A stretch of DNA of 64,000 nucleotides from Aliidiomarina haloalkalitolerans (GTDB lineage: Bacteria > Pseudomonadota > Gammaproteobacteria > Enterobacterales > Alteromonadaceae), in NCBI RefSeq assembly GCF_003987315.1, contig NZ_PIPI01000010.1, positions 1 through 64,000 on the forward strand, written 5' to 3'. Shown piece by piece: positions 9,040-17,725 of this stretch. The position numbers were made by a program, and so were the translations under genes. Each line of letters starts with the position of its first letter. Position 1 is the stretch's first letter. Under the pieces are notes generated by a model. It saw only the letters and a program-made list of their open reading frames with translations, searched no databases and had not been told where the DNA came from.

Positions 9040-9855
9040 TTAATTTACACTCACTCGTAATCCGGCTTTCACCGCCAACGGTGCTAGCGTGACACTCAGC
9101 ACACTAAAAGCACCAATTAATGCCAATGGACCTGCTGGTGAAACACCAGCTAGGGTGGCCTCGACTGCTGCGGTGGCAAAAATCAACAACGGCACCAACA
9201 GCGGCAATAATAACAAACTTAGTAGCGCCCCGCCCTTATTCAGGCTAACAGTGAGGGCGACACCAATGGCGCCTGCTGCGCTTAAAATTGGCGTACCGAT
9301 GAGCAAAGTGAGCCACAGCACACCCCAAGCTTGCACCGGCAGGTTCAGCAGTAATGCCAATAGCGGCGTAATCAGTAACACAGGTACGGCAGTTAGCAAC
9401 CAGTGCACCACGATTTTGGCTAACACACTGAGTTCCACTGCGACCGGCAATAACAGCATTTGTTCCAACGCACCGTCCCGAAAGTCATCGCGGAAAATGC
9501 GCTCGAGGCCGAGCATTGCTGACAATAACGCTGACACCCAAATGACACCAGCGGCGATCCGACCAAGAATATCGGGGCCTGGGCCAACGCCTAACGGAAA
9601 CAAGGTAATCACAATCAGCAGGAAAATCAGCGGGTTGAGCAAGTCACTGCGTTGGCGCATGGCCACGCGCAGGTCGCGGCGAATAATTTGCTGAAACACT
9701 TTGCGACTACTCACAACGCGCTGTGACTGACGGGTTTTTGTAACCGCAGTCGTGACCGCTGCCGTGCCTGCAGTTGTGGCGCCTGTCGCGATTGGCGCTT
9801 GGGTTTCTGCTTGCGCTTGGGTTTCTGCTTGCGCTTGGGTTAGCTGGTCCGTCAT
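9040..9855 (-). CDS. ccmB: Heme exporter membrane subunit CcmB with repetitive N-terminal extension
   Basis: From about residue 45 this is a normal CcmB: RVVSSRKVFQQIIRRDLRVAMRQ, then the conserved ERIFRDDFRDGALEQMLL split over the first loop, and six membrane helices. CcmB is the permease of the CcmAB ABC unit needed to release holo-CcmE from CcmC. Residues 1-44 are an extra hydrophilic stretch with QAETQA repeats, encoded by an 18-bp direct repeat at about 9800-9840. With 271 aa the protein is about 50 longer than usual. No internal ATG lies nearer the conserved core, so the extension seems real. The start overlaps the ccmA stop at 9855. Confidence 0.92.
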   Translation of the reverse strand: MTDQLTQAQAETQAQAETQAPIATGATTAGTAAVTTAVTKTRQSQRVVSSRKVFQQIIRRDLRVAMRQRSDLLNPLIFLLIVITLFPLGVGPGPDILGRIAAGVIWVSALLSAMLGLERIFRDDFRDGALEQMLLLPVAVELSVLAKIVVHWLLTAVPVLLITPLLALLLNLPVQAWGVLWLTLLIGTPILSAAGAIGVALTVSLNKGGALLSLLLLPLLVPLLIFATAAVEATLAGVSPAGPLALIGAFSVLSVTLAPLAVKAGLRVSVN

Positions 9856-10499
9856 CAGTGCTGATACCTCAAGGTTAAGCGCTGTACCGGATAGCTCATG
9901 CTCTGCAAGTCTTGGTGTGACGTTAAAATAATTGCGCCACCATGAGCGAGGTGTTGCTGAAAACGTTCATGTAATAAGGCAATACCACTGACGTCGAGGG
10001 CGGTGAATGGCTCGTCAAGAATCCACAAACGCGTTTGTGAAAACCACAAACGGGCTAACGCAATGCGGCGTTGTTGACCGGCCGACAAACGTTGTGCAGG
10101 AATATCTTCAAGGCCAACTAAACCCACTTGCGCGAGCAATTCATACGGCGGCTGGGTGAACTCGAGGCCTTCCACGGCGGCGTAAAACTCAAGGTTTTCA
10201 ATGGCCGTTAATTCAGGCTTGATACCTGCTTTGTGGCCAATAAAGAGAAGGTCGTAATAATAGCGTTCGCGGCATTGCTCAATACTTTCACCTTCGAACA
10301 ACACAGCGCCGTGCTGAGGCGGCAAAAGCCCCGCAAGAATACGCAACAAACTCGACTTACCAGCGCCATTGGGGCCTTCAATCTGCCACAATTGACCACT
10401 CGTAACGTCGAGGTTGATGTCACTAAATAAGGTCCGCTCTCCGCGCACCGATTGCAGTTCTCTGCCTTGCAATAGCACCGCTCTAACAACCTTGTACAC
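9855..10499 (-). CDS. ccmA: Cytochrome c biogenesis ATPase CcmA
   Basis: This 214-aa ABC ATPase has a Walker A motif (GPNGAGKSS), the signature LSAGQQRRIALARLW, Walker B (LWILDEP) and the switch histidine in LTSHQ. With CcmB it drives release of heme-loaded CcmE. It is the first gene of the ccm operon. The start is MYKVVRAVLLQG. About 75 bp separate it from the pseudopilin gene upstream, so the operon promoter may be in that gap or the operon may be read through from the pilin genes. Confidence 0.93.
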   Translation of the reverse strand: MYKVVRAVLLQGRELQSVRGERTLFSDINLDVTSGQLWQIEGPNGAGKSSLLRILAGLLPPQHGAVLFEGESIEQCRERYYYDLLFIGHKAGIKPELTAIENLEFYAAVEGLEFTQPPYELLAQVGLVGLEDIPAQRLSAGQQRRIALARLWFSQTRLWILDEPFTALDVSGIALLHERFQQHLAHGGAIILTSHQDLQSMSYPVQRLTLRYQH

Positions 10500-10574
10500 A
10501 TAGATTAAATTGGCCTCATCCTACCACAAAAAATGCTCAGTCTGCGACAATTTCCGGCCAGAGTTGGTACCGAT

Positions 10575-11045
10575 TCAGTGCGCTGGAATGATCTCCCCCC
10601 AATGGGTATACCACCCTTGCTCAAGCGGGCTTTGCTCACTGTCGCGGACTTGCCAAGACCAACCATGCGCTTGCGGTGTAATTTGCCAATATCGGCCGTC
10701 ACTCAACTGGCCATGAACTGCGTGTTGCGGTGGTTGCTGTTGCCACTGCAATAACCACTGCTGTAACTCAGCGTCAGCACGATAGCTCCGCTCCATATGC
10801 CACCACAAAGCGCTCACTTGTGCCGAAGCATGAATAAAAAAGACCAAGGTCGTCACCAGCAGTGCGCTCGCTAGCATAATTTCTGGCAAGGTAAATCCCG
10901 CTTGCTTGCGGTTCTGGCTCTGGCTCGGCCTCTGGCTTAGCTTCTGGCTTGGCCTCTGGCTTAGCTTCTGGCTTGGCCTCTGGCTTGGTTCGCGCCGCTG
11001 AAGGCACTGCTGTTGAAGCTGCCCCTTCGGGTATAAACATGCCAT
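10575..11045 (-). CDS. Minor pseudopilin, PpdC/PilV (GspI)-like, with repeat-rich leader
   Basis: The protein has a prepilin peptidase site AG|FTLPEIMLASALLVTTLV followed by a short globular domain. The frame is open to 11219, but the ATG at 11045 lies 5 nt after the preceding gene's stop and gives 156 aa. Residues 1-50 form an unusually long, Ser/Gln/Lys/Arg-rich leader built from PSQR/PSQK/LSQ units; a 12-bp DNA repeat encodes it. Position as the fourth gene after FimT-, PilW- and PilX-like genes copies E. coli ppdA-ppdB-ygdB-ppdC. Such pseudopilins form the priming tip of type IV pili. Orthology is inferred from order plus motif only. Confidence 0.7.
   Translation of the reverse strand: MACLYPKGQLQQQCLQRREPSQRPSQKLSQRPSQKLSQRPSQSQNRKQAGFTLPEIMLASALLVTTLVFFIHASAQVSALWWHMERSYRADAELQQWLLQWQQQPPQHAVHGQLSDGRYWQITPQAHGWSWQVRDSEQSPLEQGWYTHWGEIIPAH
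10931..10990. repeat. 12-bp tandem repeat in pseudopilin leader
   Basis: Five consecutive 12-bp units begin TCTGGCTT at 10931, 10943, 10955, 10967 and 10979, alternating AGCT and GGCC endings so that a 24-bp higher-order period is visible. They encode the Pro/Leu-Ser-Gln-Arg/Lys units of the leader that prepilin peptidase should remove. Gain or loss of a unit keeps the frame. Confidence 0.85.
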
Positions 11046-11050
11046 CTCAC

Positions 11051-11557
11051 TTATCCTCGCAACGGCCAGACAAAGCGCAATTGCTCCGCCTCGTCCCAAC
11101 CATAAATAACCGTCAAACTGCGTTCCAGCGCATGGTGAATATGGCGGACGGTGAGCTGCAGCTGCAGACAACGGGCCACACTCGGTTCTGCGAAACCCGC
11201 AGTTAAGTGCGCTGGACAACTGACTGGCAGCCAGCTTGCTTGCAACAAGAACTCAGGCATAAGCGGTGGCACTTGCGACACTTGCGACACGCTATGTCGC
11301 AGATTGGCTAGATTTATTTCACCACGCCCCTCAATTGTACCGTCAACCGCAGCTTTAACTAAGGCTTCAACCCCAGCGTCAGCTTCACCTGCTTGTAAGC
11401 GCATACTAAACCAAGCCGCACTGCTGGTTAACGCCCGTTCAGCTTGCGCTAAACGCAGGTCGACAGCCATTAAAGCGGTGGCCTGCTGACCCGACGTAAT
11501 CGCTGCGCTCAGTTGCAACCCCGACAAATGAATAAGTACAAGAACCAGAACCAGCAT
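11051..11557 (-). CDS. PilX/YgdB-like minor pilin, apparently without leader
   Basis: The ATG overlaps the upstream stop as TAATG, so translation is coupled. The 168-aa protein starts directly with a hydrophobic helix (MLVLVLVLIHLSGLQLSAA), then an amphipathic helix with AEAALTS-like spacing (AQAERALTS) typical of PilX/GspK-type proteins. The usual basic leader and Gly before the helix are missing: reading upstream in frame gives GCG CTA, then a TAG stop at 11564-11566. It may be a real shortened form or a mutated gene. Function in the pseudopilin tip is inferred from its place between PilW- and PpdC-like genes. Confidence 0.6.
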   Translation of the reverse strand: MLVLVLVLIHLSGLQLSAAITSGQQATALMAVDLRLAQAERALTSSAAWFSMRLQAGEADAGVEALVKAAVDGTIEGRGEINLANLRHSVSQVSQVPPLMPEFLLQASWLPVSCPAHLTAGFAEPSVARCLQLQLTVRHIHHALERSLTVIYGWDEAEQLRFVWPLRG

Positions 11558-12234
11558 TAGCGCCTACCCCACCAGGAGTAACACCAAGGCGCCGCCACCT
11601 GCCCCGTTTGCTCTCGTTCAACAGCGCGTTCAAAAGCGGGCCACAAGCACAGCTGCACCTGCCCAGAAGACGAGATAGTGAAGTCGAATTCTTGCAATGA
11701 AAACAAGGCTGGGTCATGCAAATTTAACCAACCCGTACTGTTACAATCGCCCTGCTCCGGCTTCCACTGCAATGCCTTCTGGCGCAGGCGAATACCGCTA
11801 ACCGTGCCGTTCACACGCAAATAGAGTAAACACCGCAGGCTCGCATCGTAGTGCCATGGGTTCGCCGCGAGCACATCACTGTCCATAGCTAGTGCTGTAA
11901 CTTGTAATTCCTGTTGCAGTTCACGTTGTAACCAATAGCCAAGCGCGTAAAAGCCCTGGCGCGCGGCACTCGCTTGCTGCTGTTGCCAGGCTGCCGCCCA
12001 TAAATGACTATGCACCGTCAATGCCGCAACCGTCGTCACCGCCATCACCGCCACTGCTAGCAGTAGTTCGAGGAGGGAGAAGCCATTAGCTGGAAAAAAG
12101 CCATTAGCCGGCAAAAAGCCATTAGCCGGAAAAAAGCCATTAGCTGGCAAAAAGCCATTAGCTCGTAAAGAGCCATTAGCCGGCGCAAAGCCTTTAGCCG
12201 GAAAACAGCCTTTAACAACCAGCCTCTTCAGCAT
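11557..12234 (-). CDS. PilW/PpdB (GspJ)-like minor pseudopilin with hexapeptide-repeat leader
   Basis: The predicted 225-aa protein has a prepilin cleavage site NG|FSLLELLLAVAVMAVT and a globular C-terminal part with paired cysteines. The ATG at 12234 overlaps the upstream stop (ATGCTGA). Before the cleavage site lie about 51 residues made of repeated ANGF-L/F-P hexapeptides, so the NG|F junction recognised at the true site occurs several times in the leader. An 18-bp DNA repeat encodes this. By order it matches PpdB/PilW, part of the pilus-priming minor pseudopilin complex in the inner membrane. Confidence 0.72.
   Translation of the reverse strand: MLKRLVVKGCFPAKGFAPANGSLRANGFLPANGFFPANGFLPANGFFPANGFSLLELLLAVAVMAVTTVAALTVHSHLWAAAWQQQQASAARQGFYALGYWLQRELQQELQVTALAMDSDVLAANPWHYDASLRCLLYLRVNGTVSGIRLRQKALQWKPEQGDCNSTGWLNLHDPALFSLQEFDFTISSSGQVQLCLWPAFERAVEREQTGQVAAPWCYSWWGRR
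12082..12225. repeat. Eight 18-bp tandem repeats in PilW-like leader
   Basis: Units begin GCCATTAGC at 12082, 12100, 12118, 12136, 12154 and 12172, and GCCTTTA at 12190 and 12208, an exact 18-bp period. The inner units are nearly identical and the outer ones (right side) more diverged. Each unit encodes one hexapeptide on the minus strand. Copy-number change would stay in frame. Confidence 0.9.
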
Positions 12235-12740
12235 TGCGGCAGCCGCAACTGGCGAATGCCAACCCGACAAACACGAACGCGCCCAAGCGACGAAACGATC
12301 ACCCGCACCGCCTCATGAGGCAGCTCGTAGTGACGTAACTCAAAGCGGCCGGTCGCAAATCCCGCCATGCCAGAGCCGCCATAAAAGCGCGTCGCTTCAA
12401 AGGCACCAAACAATGCTTCAACTTCCACTCGGGGTGACAGCGGCGCATTCAAGCCGTCCGCTGCTGGGCAGTCAAGCGGCCGTTGTTCCTGCTGCCAAAA
12501 ACATAAGCTTTGGGCATGGCTTTTACCGACCCACACCGCACTGTCTGTGGCAATGGCCTGCAGCCGAGCTGCGCGCACTAAGGCGGTTAAATTATCTGCT
12601 GCATCGTCGAGTTCGGCGCGATAGCGCGATTCTTGTAAGGCTGGCCAACTCATGAGCGCCAGCACCGCCAACATGCCTGCGACTATCATGAGCTCAATTA
12701 ACGAATAACCGCCAACCCGGAATTCCTTGAAGTTTTTCAT
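12228..12740 (-). CDS. FimT/PpdA (GspH)-like minor pseudopilin
   Basis: The 170-aa protein has a short basic leader and prepilin site GG|YSLIELMIVAGMLAVLAL, with Tyr rather than the usual Phe at +1 and the conserved Glu at +5. A helix with ALQESRYRAELDDAADNL and a GspH/FimT-type beta domain follow. As first gene of the four it matches PpdA/FimT. Minor pseudopilins of this class initiate type IV pilus or T2SS pseudopilus assembly. No pilY1 or major pilin gene is adjacent. Confidence 0.8.
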   Translation of the reverse strand: MKNFKEFRVGGYSLIELMIVAGMLAVLALMSWPALQESRYRAELDDAADNLTALVRAARLQAIATDSAVWVGKSHAQSLCFWQQEQRPLDCPAADGLNAPLSPRVEVEALFGAFEATRFYGGSGMAGFATGRFELRHYELPHEAVRVIVSSLGRVRVCRVGIRQLRLPQC

Positions 12741-12845
12741 GCTGCATTCCTTGCGCCATTGATTGTTTTGTAGCTCTAATTAAAAGCCTGCAACAAAAGT
12801 AAATGGCAGCAAAAGGAATAACAAGGGAGTTCGGTTTTAGCTGAC

Positions 12846-12876
12846 AAAAACAGCACAATTATTTGTGCTGTTTTTT
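12846..12876. terminator. Bidirectional terminator after ispH
   Basis: A 10-bp perfect stem AACAGCACAA / TTGTGCTGTT with loop TTAT is flanked by AAAAA on the left and TTTTTT on the right. Read on the minus strand it ends the ispH transcript; no plus-strand gene precedes it. It separates the ispH operon from the pseudopilin genes. Confidence 0.85.
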
Positions 12877-12915
12877 GTTCAAGGTAAACCGATAAATGAC
12901 ACCCAAAAAAGGCAA

Positions 12916-13860
12916 CTAAACCGCTTTAATCCGCAGTTCAGGAGGAATTGAGAAGGTAATATTTTCTTCGCGGCCTGAGCGTTCTTCAACGCTATTGCTC
13001 GCATTACGTTCTTTCAGCCAGTTCACCACGTTTTGCACGAGGATTTCCGGTGCCGAAGCACCCGCAGTCACGCCCACTTTAGCAGCGCCCGCTAACCATG
13101 CCTCGTCAATGCAGCTCGCGTCATCAATTAAATACGCGGGTGTGCCCATTTTCTCAGCAAGTTCACGTAAACGGTTGGAGTTCGAGCTGTTGCGCGCACC
13201 CACGACCAGTAACACGTCCACTTCGCCAGCTAAGTCACGTACCGCGTCTTGGCGATTTTGCGTCGCATAGCAAATATCGTCTTTGCGCGGCCCTTGAATC
13301 TCAGGGAAGCGAACACGTAACGCATCGATAATTTCTGACGTGTCGTCAACCGACAAGGTGGTTTGGCTCATGTAGTGCAACTGCGTTGGGTCTTTCACCT
13401 GCAAACGGGCGACATCGTCGACCGACTCAACCAGGTAAATACCGCCTTCGTCGCTGCTGTACTGGCCCATGGTGCCCTCTACTTCAGGGTGTCCCGCGTG
13501 GCCAATCAGCACGCATTCTTGATGACGCCGACTGGCTCGGGTGACTTCCATATGAACCTTGGTGACTAACGGACAGGTGGCGTCGAACACTTTCAGACCA
13601 CGGTTTTTCGCGTTCTCACGCACCGCTTGCGACACCCCGTGCGCACTGAAAATCACAATGGCGTCGTCTGGCACTTGGTCTAGTTCTTCCACAAACACTG
13701 CACCGCGGTCACGCAGGCCATCAACCACATGTTTGTTGTGCACAACTTCATGGCGCACATAAATGGGTGGCGAAAACAATTCTAAGGCCTGCTCCACAAT
13801 GGTGATGGCACGGTCAACACCGGCACAAAAACCGCGTGGGTTGGCGAGGATTATTTTCAT
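12916..13860 (-). CDS. ispH: 4-hydroxy-3-methylbut-2-enyl diphosphate reductase IspH
   Basis: This iron-sulfur enzyme makes IPP and DMAPP in the last step of the MEP isoprenoid pathway. At 314 aa it begins [18 protein letters not shown] and has the three cluster cysteines in GFCAGV, DATCPLV and DDICYATQ. Conserved [12 protein letters not shown] and [11 protein letters not shown] histidine motifs are present, as is the SSNSNRLRE substrate loop. It overlaps fkpB by 4 nt in the usual lspA-fkpB-ispH order. Confidence 0.97.
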   Translation of the reverse strand: MKIILANPRGFCAGVDRAITIVEQALELFSPPIYVRHEVVHNKHVVDGLRDRGAVFVEELDQVPDDAIVIFSAHGVSQAVRENAKNRGLKVFDATCPLVTKVHMEVTRASRRHQECVLIGHAGHPEVEGTMGQYSSDEGGIYLVESVDDVARLQVKDPTQLHYMSQTTLSVDDTSEIIDALRVRFPEIQGPRKDDICYATQNRQDAVRDLAGEVDVLLVVGARNSSNSNRLRELAEKMGTPAYLIDDASCIDEAWLAGAAKVGVTAGASAPEILVQNVVNWLKERNASNSVEERSGREENITFSIPPELRIKAV

Positions 13861-14303
13861 GGTGCCTCCACACTCAAAATTTCCACGGCAAAGGTCACTT
13901 CTTGCCCTGCCAATGGATGATTAAAATCAACGGTGACGATATCCGGCGTTACTTCCCGGATAATTCCAGGAATCTCACGGCCATCAGGTTGGCCAAACGC
14001 AATAATCGCGCCCACTTCAGCAGGCGTGTCCGACGAAAAGCGCACCCGTTCAATATGATAAATATTTTCTGGCAACGGCTGACCAAATGCGTCTTCCGGT
14101 GCCAAGGTAAACTCGCGGTTGTCGCCCGCTTGCAAGCCAAGTAAGCAGTCTTCAAAGTTCTTGGTCAGGTTGCCATCGCCAATGGTTAAACGTGCTGGCT
14201 TGCCATGCACACGCGTACTGTCGGCCGCCGAGCCGTCCTTCAACTTAATCGAGAAGTGCATCACCACGTGGCTACCTGGGCCAATTTGTACTGCTTCGCT
14301 CAT
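13857..14303 (-). CDS. fkpB: FKBP-type peptidyl-prolyl isomerase FkpB (SlpA-like)
   Basis: The 148-aa protein has an FKBP domain with a large insert-in-flap, as in SlpA/Sly[19 protein letters not shown] near the start, [20 protein letters not shown] and [20 protein letters not shown]. It is a cytoplasmic folding helper. The metal-binding tail of SlyD is absent, which with its position between lspA and ispH supports FkpB. Confidence 0.93.
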   Translation of the reverse strand: MSEAVQIGPGSHVVMHFSIKLKDGSAADSTRVHGKPARLTIGDGNLTKNFEDCLLGLQAGDNREFTLAPEDAFGQPLPENIYHIERVRFSSDTPAEVGAIIAFGQPDGREIPGIIREVTPDIVTVDFNHPLAGQEVTFAVEILSVEAP

Positions 14304-14328
14304 ACTGACATTTACCTTTGTTGATCAA

Positions 14329-14853
14329 TCACTTCGCGTTCTTGCCAGCATCCTTTGCGGACTGGCCAAAAAAGCCTTCGTAAATCATTAAACCGGCACC
14401 GATGACAATGGCGCTGTCGGCGACGTTAAACGCTGGCCAATGGTAACTGCCAACATAAAAGTCTAAGAAGTCAACCACATAACCAAGGCGAGTACGGTCA
14501 ATCAAGTTACCCAGCGCGCCACCGAGAATTAAAGCAAACGCCCAGTTCGCGGTCGTCATTGCTTTTGGTTGCCGACGTAACAGCACCGCAATTACGGTGC
14601 TAATGGCAATTGCAATCGCGGTAAAAAACCAACGCTGCCAACCGCCTTGATCACTTAAGAAACTAAAAGCAGCCCCATAGTTCCGTACATGCACTAAATC
14701 GAAAAACGGCAGCAGGTTAATCCGACTGAATAAGTCCATGTTGGCGACAACCAACCACTTAGTAAATTGGTCGGCCACCACCAGCGCGACCATTAACCAC
14801 CACAGGTGCCAACCGCTTTCCTGCCAGCGCTTAGGCGTTTGCGCCGCCGTCAT
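14329..14853 (-). CDS. lspA: Lipoprotein signal peptidase LspA
   Basis: This inner-membrane aspartyl peptidase removes signal peptides from lipidated prolipoproteins such as MlaA in this window. It has four membrane helices, VADQFTKWLV, the catalytic-region motifs GGALGNLIDRTRLGYVVDFL (first Asp) and FNVADSAIVIGAG (second Asp). The frame is open to 14910, but the ATG at 14853 overlaps the ileS stop as TAATG and gives 174 aa, the family norm. Confidence 0.95.
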   Translation of the reverse strand: MTAAQTPKRWQESGWHLWWLMVALVVADQFTKWLVVANMDLFSRINLLPFFDLVHVRNYGAAFSFLSDQGGWQRWFFTAIAIAISTVIAVLLRRQPKAMTTANWAFALILGGALGNLIDRTRLGYVVDFLDFYVGSYHWPAFNVADSAIVIGAGLMIYEGFFGQSAKDAGKNAK

Positions 14854-17705
14854 TAGGCAAACTCTCGGCTTTCGCCAGCGCCGTCGACGTTCGTCACACA
14901 GCGACCACACAGGTCTGGGTGCTCAGCAACCGCGCCAACGTCGGCACGATGATGCCAACAACGACCACATTTTTTGTGTTCGGTGCGAGCAACAACGACT
15001 TGTAAGTCTTTCAACTCAGTGTTTTCTGCCGCTGCTGGTGCACTATCGAGCGCCGCCACCGTTACCGCTGAGGTTAAGAGGACAAAACGTAGTTCGTCGC
15101 CCAACACTCGTAAGGTTGCCGCCAATTCGGGCGCTGCATACAAGGTGACTTCTGCTTGTAACGCACCGCCAATGACGTCATTTCGACGTGCAGCTTCAAG
15201 CGCACCGTTAACCGCATCGCGTACTTCGATAAGCTGTTGCCACTGCGCATTAGTGACTTTGCCGGTACTTAAATCGCTTGGCCAATCTTGATACCACTCG
15301 GCGGTGAACACGTACTTGCTGCGCTCGCCTGCAACTGGCTGCGGTAGTTGTTCCCAAATTTCTTGAGCAGTAAAGCTACAAATTGGTGTCATCCAGCGCA
15401 CTAAAGCTTCAGCAATATGCCACAACGCCGTTTGGCACGAACGCTGTGCGTTGCTGTCGGCTTTCGCGGTGTATTGACGATCTTTGATGATATCGAGGTA
15501 GAAGCTGCCCAGTTCAATTGAACAGAAATGCATGAGCTTCTGCACCACGCTTAAGAACTGATAGTTGTCGTAAGCATGTTGGATTTCTTCCTGCAACGCT
15601 TGCGCACGGCCGACAATCCAGCGATCCAGCTCAACCATATCGGCAGCCGCAACTTGGTGCTCAGTCGGGTTAAAGCCATTAATGTTCGCTAACAAGAACC
15701 GTGCCGTATTACGAATGCGACGATAGGCGTCCGCTGAACGTTTCAGAATTTCGTCCGACACTGTCATTTCGGCCGTGTAGTCATTGCTTGCGACCCAAAG
15801 GCGCAGAATGTCGCCGCCGAGTTTGTTCATGACATCTTGTGGTGACACCACATTACCAAGCGACTTCGACATCTTGCGGCCGTGCTGGTCAACCGTGAAG
15901 CCGTGCGTCAGCACTTGCTTATAAGGTGCTTTACCTTGGGTCGCAACACCGGTTAGCAACGACGACTGGAACCAGCCGCGGTGTTGGTCAGACCCTTCTA
16001 AATAGAGGTCTGCTGGCCACTGCAAGTTTTCGTCTTGCTTCAAGACGCAATAGTGTGTGACACCCGAGTCAAACCATACGTCGAGGGTATCGGTTAATTT
16101 TCGGTACTGCTTCGCTTCGTCACCGAGAAGCTCGCTGGCGTCTAAATCAAACCAGGCTTGAATGCCTTCTTTTTCCACCCGTTGCGCCACTTGTTCAAGC
16201 AGCTCAAGTGAACGCGGATGCGGCTCAGCCGTTTCAGTATGAATAAACAGGGTAATTGGCACACCCCAAGTACGCTGGCGGGAAATACACCAGTCAGGGC
16301 GGCCGTCGATCATACCGGCGATACGGTTTTCGCCCCACTCTGGGATCCAACGAACTTGCTTAATTTCGCTCAAGGCTTGCGCACGCAGGCCTTGCTTATC
16401 CATGCTCACAAACCATTGTGGCGTCGCCCGGAAAATAATCGGCGTTTTATGGCGCCAGCAGTGCGGATAGCTGTGCTCATAGGCTTCATGATGAATGAGA
16501 TTGCCGGCAGCGCGCAGCGCATCGACAATTGGCGTATTGGCTTTAAACACGTGTTGGCCAGCAAACAGCTCGGTGTCTTCTTTATAAACACCGTTGTCGT
16601 TCACTGGGTTATACACTTCGAGGCCGTATTGTTGACCGACTAAAAAGTCGTCCACACCGTGGCCAGGAGCAGTGTGCACACAGCCAGTACCCGAGTCCGT
16701 GGTCACGTGGGTACCTAAAATAAGCGGTACTTGGCGGTCATACAACGGGTGCTGCAGCTGCACCAGCTCTAAGTCAGCGCCTTTACAGAAGCCCAACTTG
16801 TGGTATTTGCGCACGCCATAACGCTCCATTGCCGAGGTCACCAGCTCACTGGCCAGAATTACTCGCTCCGCGGCAATCTCGTTGTCGCTATCGGCTTCAA
16901 TTTGCACCAGCGCATACTCAAGGCTTGGCTCGATGGTCACGGCTTGGTTAGCAGGAATTGTCCACGGCGTCGTGGTCCAAATTAAAACGCTGACTTTACC
17001 GGTCCCATTGTGGTCTTGTGGCGGGTTAAATTTCGCGACCACAGCGTCGCTCTCAACCACCGGGAAACGCACGTCAATCGCTGGTGAGGTTTTGTCTTTA
17101 TACTCAACTTCCGCTTCCGCTAATGCAGAACCACAGTCGGTACACCAATGCACTGGCTTAAAGCCTTGCTGTAAATGGCCGCGGTCAATAATCGCACCCA
17201 ATGCCCGAATAATGTTGGCTTCTTGAGCAAAATTCATCGTTAAGTAAGGGTTGTCCCAGTCGCCTAAAACCCCCAACCGTTTAAAGTCTTCTCGCTGACC
17301 TTCAACTTGGGTCATGGCGTATTCGCGACACTTAGCACGGAACTCAGCGTCTGACAACTTTTGCCCAGGCTTGCCGTATTTCTTCTCCACCACTAGCTCA
17401 ATTGGCAGTCCGTGACAGTCCCAACCTGGTACGTAAGGCGAGTCAAAGCCACTCAGGGTTTTCGCTTTGACGATCATGTCTTTGATGATCTTGTTCACCG
17501 CGTGGCCAATGTGAATCGAGCCATTCGCATACGGAGGGCCATCGTGCAAAATAAACTTATCTCGGCCCGCCCGCGCCTGACGAATTTGACCGTAAAGGTC
17601 GTCCTGGTACCACTGTTTTAACATCTCAGGTTCGCGCTGCGCTAAGTTACCACGCATTGGAAACGCGGTATCTGGCAGGTTTAGGGTCTGTTTATAATCA
17701 CTCAT
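14853..17705 (-). CDS. ileS: Isoleucyl-tRNA synthetase IleS
   Basis: This 950-aa class I synthetase charges tRNA-Ile with isoleucine. It has the HIGH motif in [16 protein letters not shown], the KMSKS motif in [14 protein letters not shown], the CP1 editing domain between them, and a C-terminal zinc finger with two CGRC pairs in the last 50 residues. Length and order match bacterial type I IleS. It lies between ribF and lspA as in most gammaproteobacteria; translation couples to lspA. Confidence 0.97.
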   Translation of the reverse strand: MSDYKQTLNLPDTAFPMRGNLAQREPEMLKQWYQDDLYGQIRQARAGRDKFILHDGPPYANGSIHIGHAVNKIIKDMIVKAKTLSGFDSPYVPGWDCHGLPIELVVEKKYGKPGQKLSDAEFRAKCREYAMTQVEGQREDFKRLGVLGDWDNPYLTMNFAQEANIIRALGAIIDRGHLQQGFKPVHWCTDCGSALAEAEVEYKDKTSPAIDVRFPVVESDAVVAKFNPPQDHNGTGKVSVLIWTTTPWTIPANQAVTIEPSLEYALVQIEADSDNEIAAERVILASELVTSAMERYGVRKYHKLGFCKGADLELVQLQHPLYDRQVPLILGTHVTTDSGTGCVHTAPGHGVDDFLVGQQYGLEVYNPVNDNGVYKEDTELFAGQHVFKANTPIVDALRAAGNLIHHEAYEHSYPHCWRHKTPIIFRATPQWFVSMDKQGLRAQALSEIKQVRWIPEWGENRIAGMIDGRPDWCISRQRTWGVPITLFIHTETAEPHPRSLELLEQVAQRVEKEGIQAWFDLDASELLGDEAKQYRKLTDTLDVWFDSGVTHYCVLKQDENLQWPADLYLEGSDQHRGWFQSSLLTGVATQGKAPYKQVLTHGFTVDQHGRKMSKSLGNVVSPQDVMNKLGGDILRLWVASNDYTAEMTVSDEILKRSADAYRRIRNTARFLLANINGFNPTEHQVAAADMVELDRWIVGRAQALQEEIQHAYDNYQFLSVVQKLMHFCSIELGSFYLDIIKDRQYTAKADSNAQRSCQTALWHIAEALVRWMTPICSFTAQEIWEQLPQPVAGERSKYVFTAEWYQDWPSDLSTGKVTNAQWQQLIEVRDAVNGALEAARRNDVIGGALQAEVTLYAAPELAATLRVLGDELRFVLLTSAVTVAALDSAPAAAENTELKDLQVVVARTEHKKCGRCWHHRADVGAVAEHPDLCGRCVTNVDGAGESREFA

Positions 17706-17725
17706 GCCATTGGGTCCGTTTTATT

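Noticed and set aside
9089-9694. 201-aa plus-strand frame inside ccmB
   Set aside because: Antisense shadow of ccmB with low-complexity Ser/Ala/Thr composition and no start signal.
10774-11040. Minus-strand frame encoding repeated KPEA units
   Set aside because: It is the 12-bp repeat of the PpdC-like leader read in another frame; the real gene has a prepilin motif and fits the operon.
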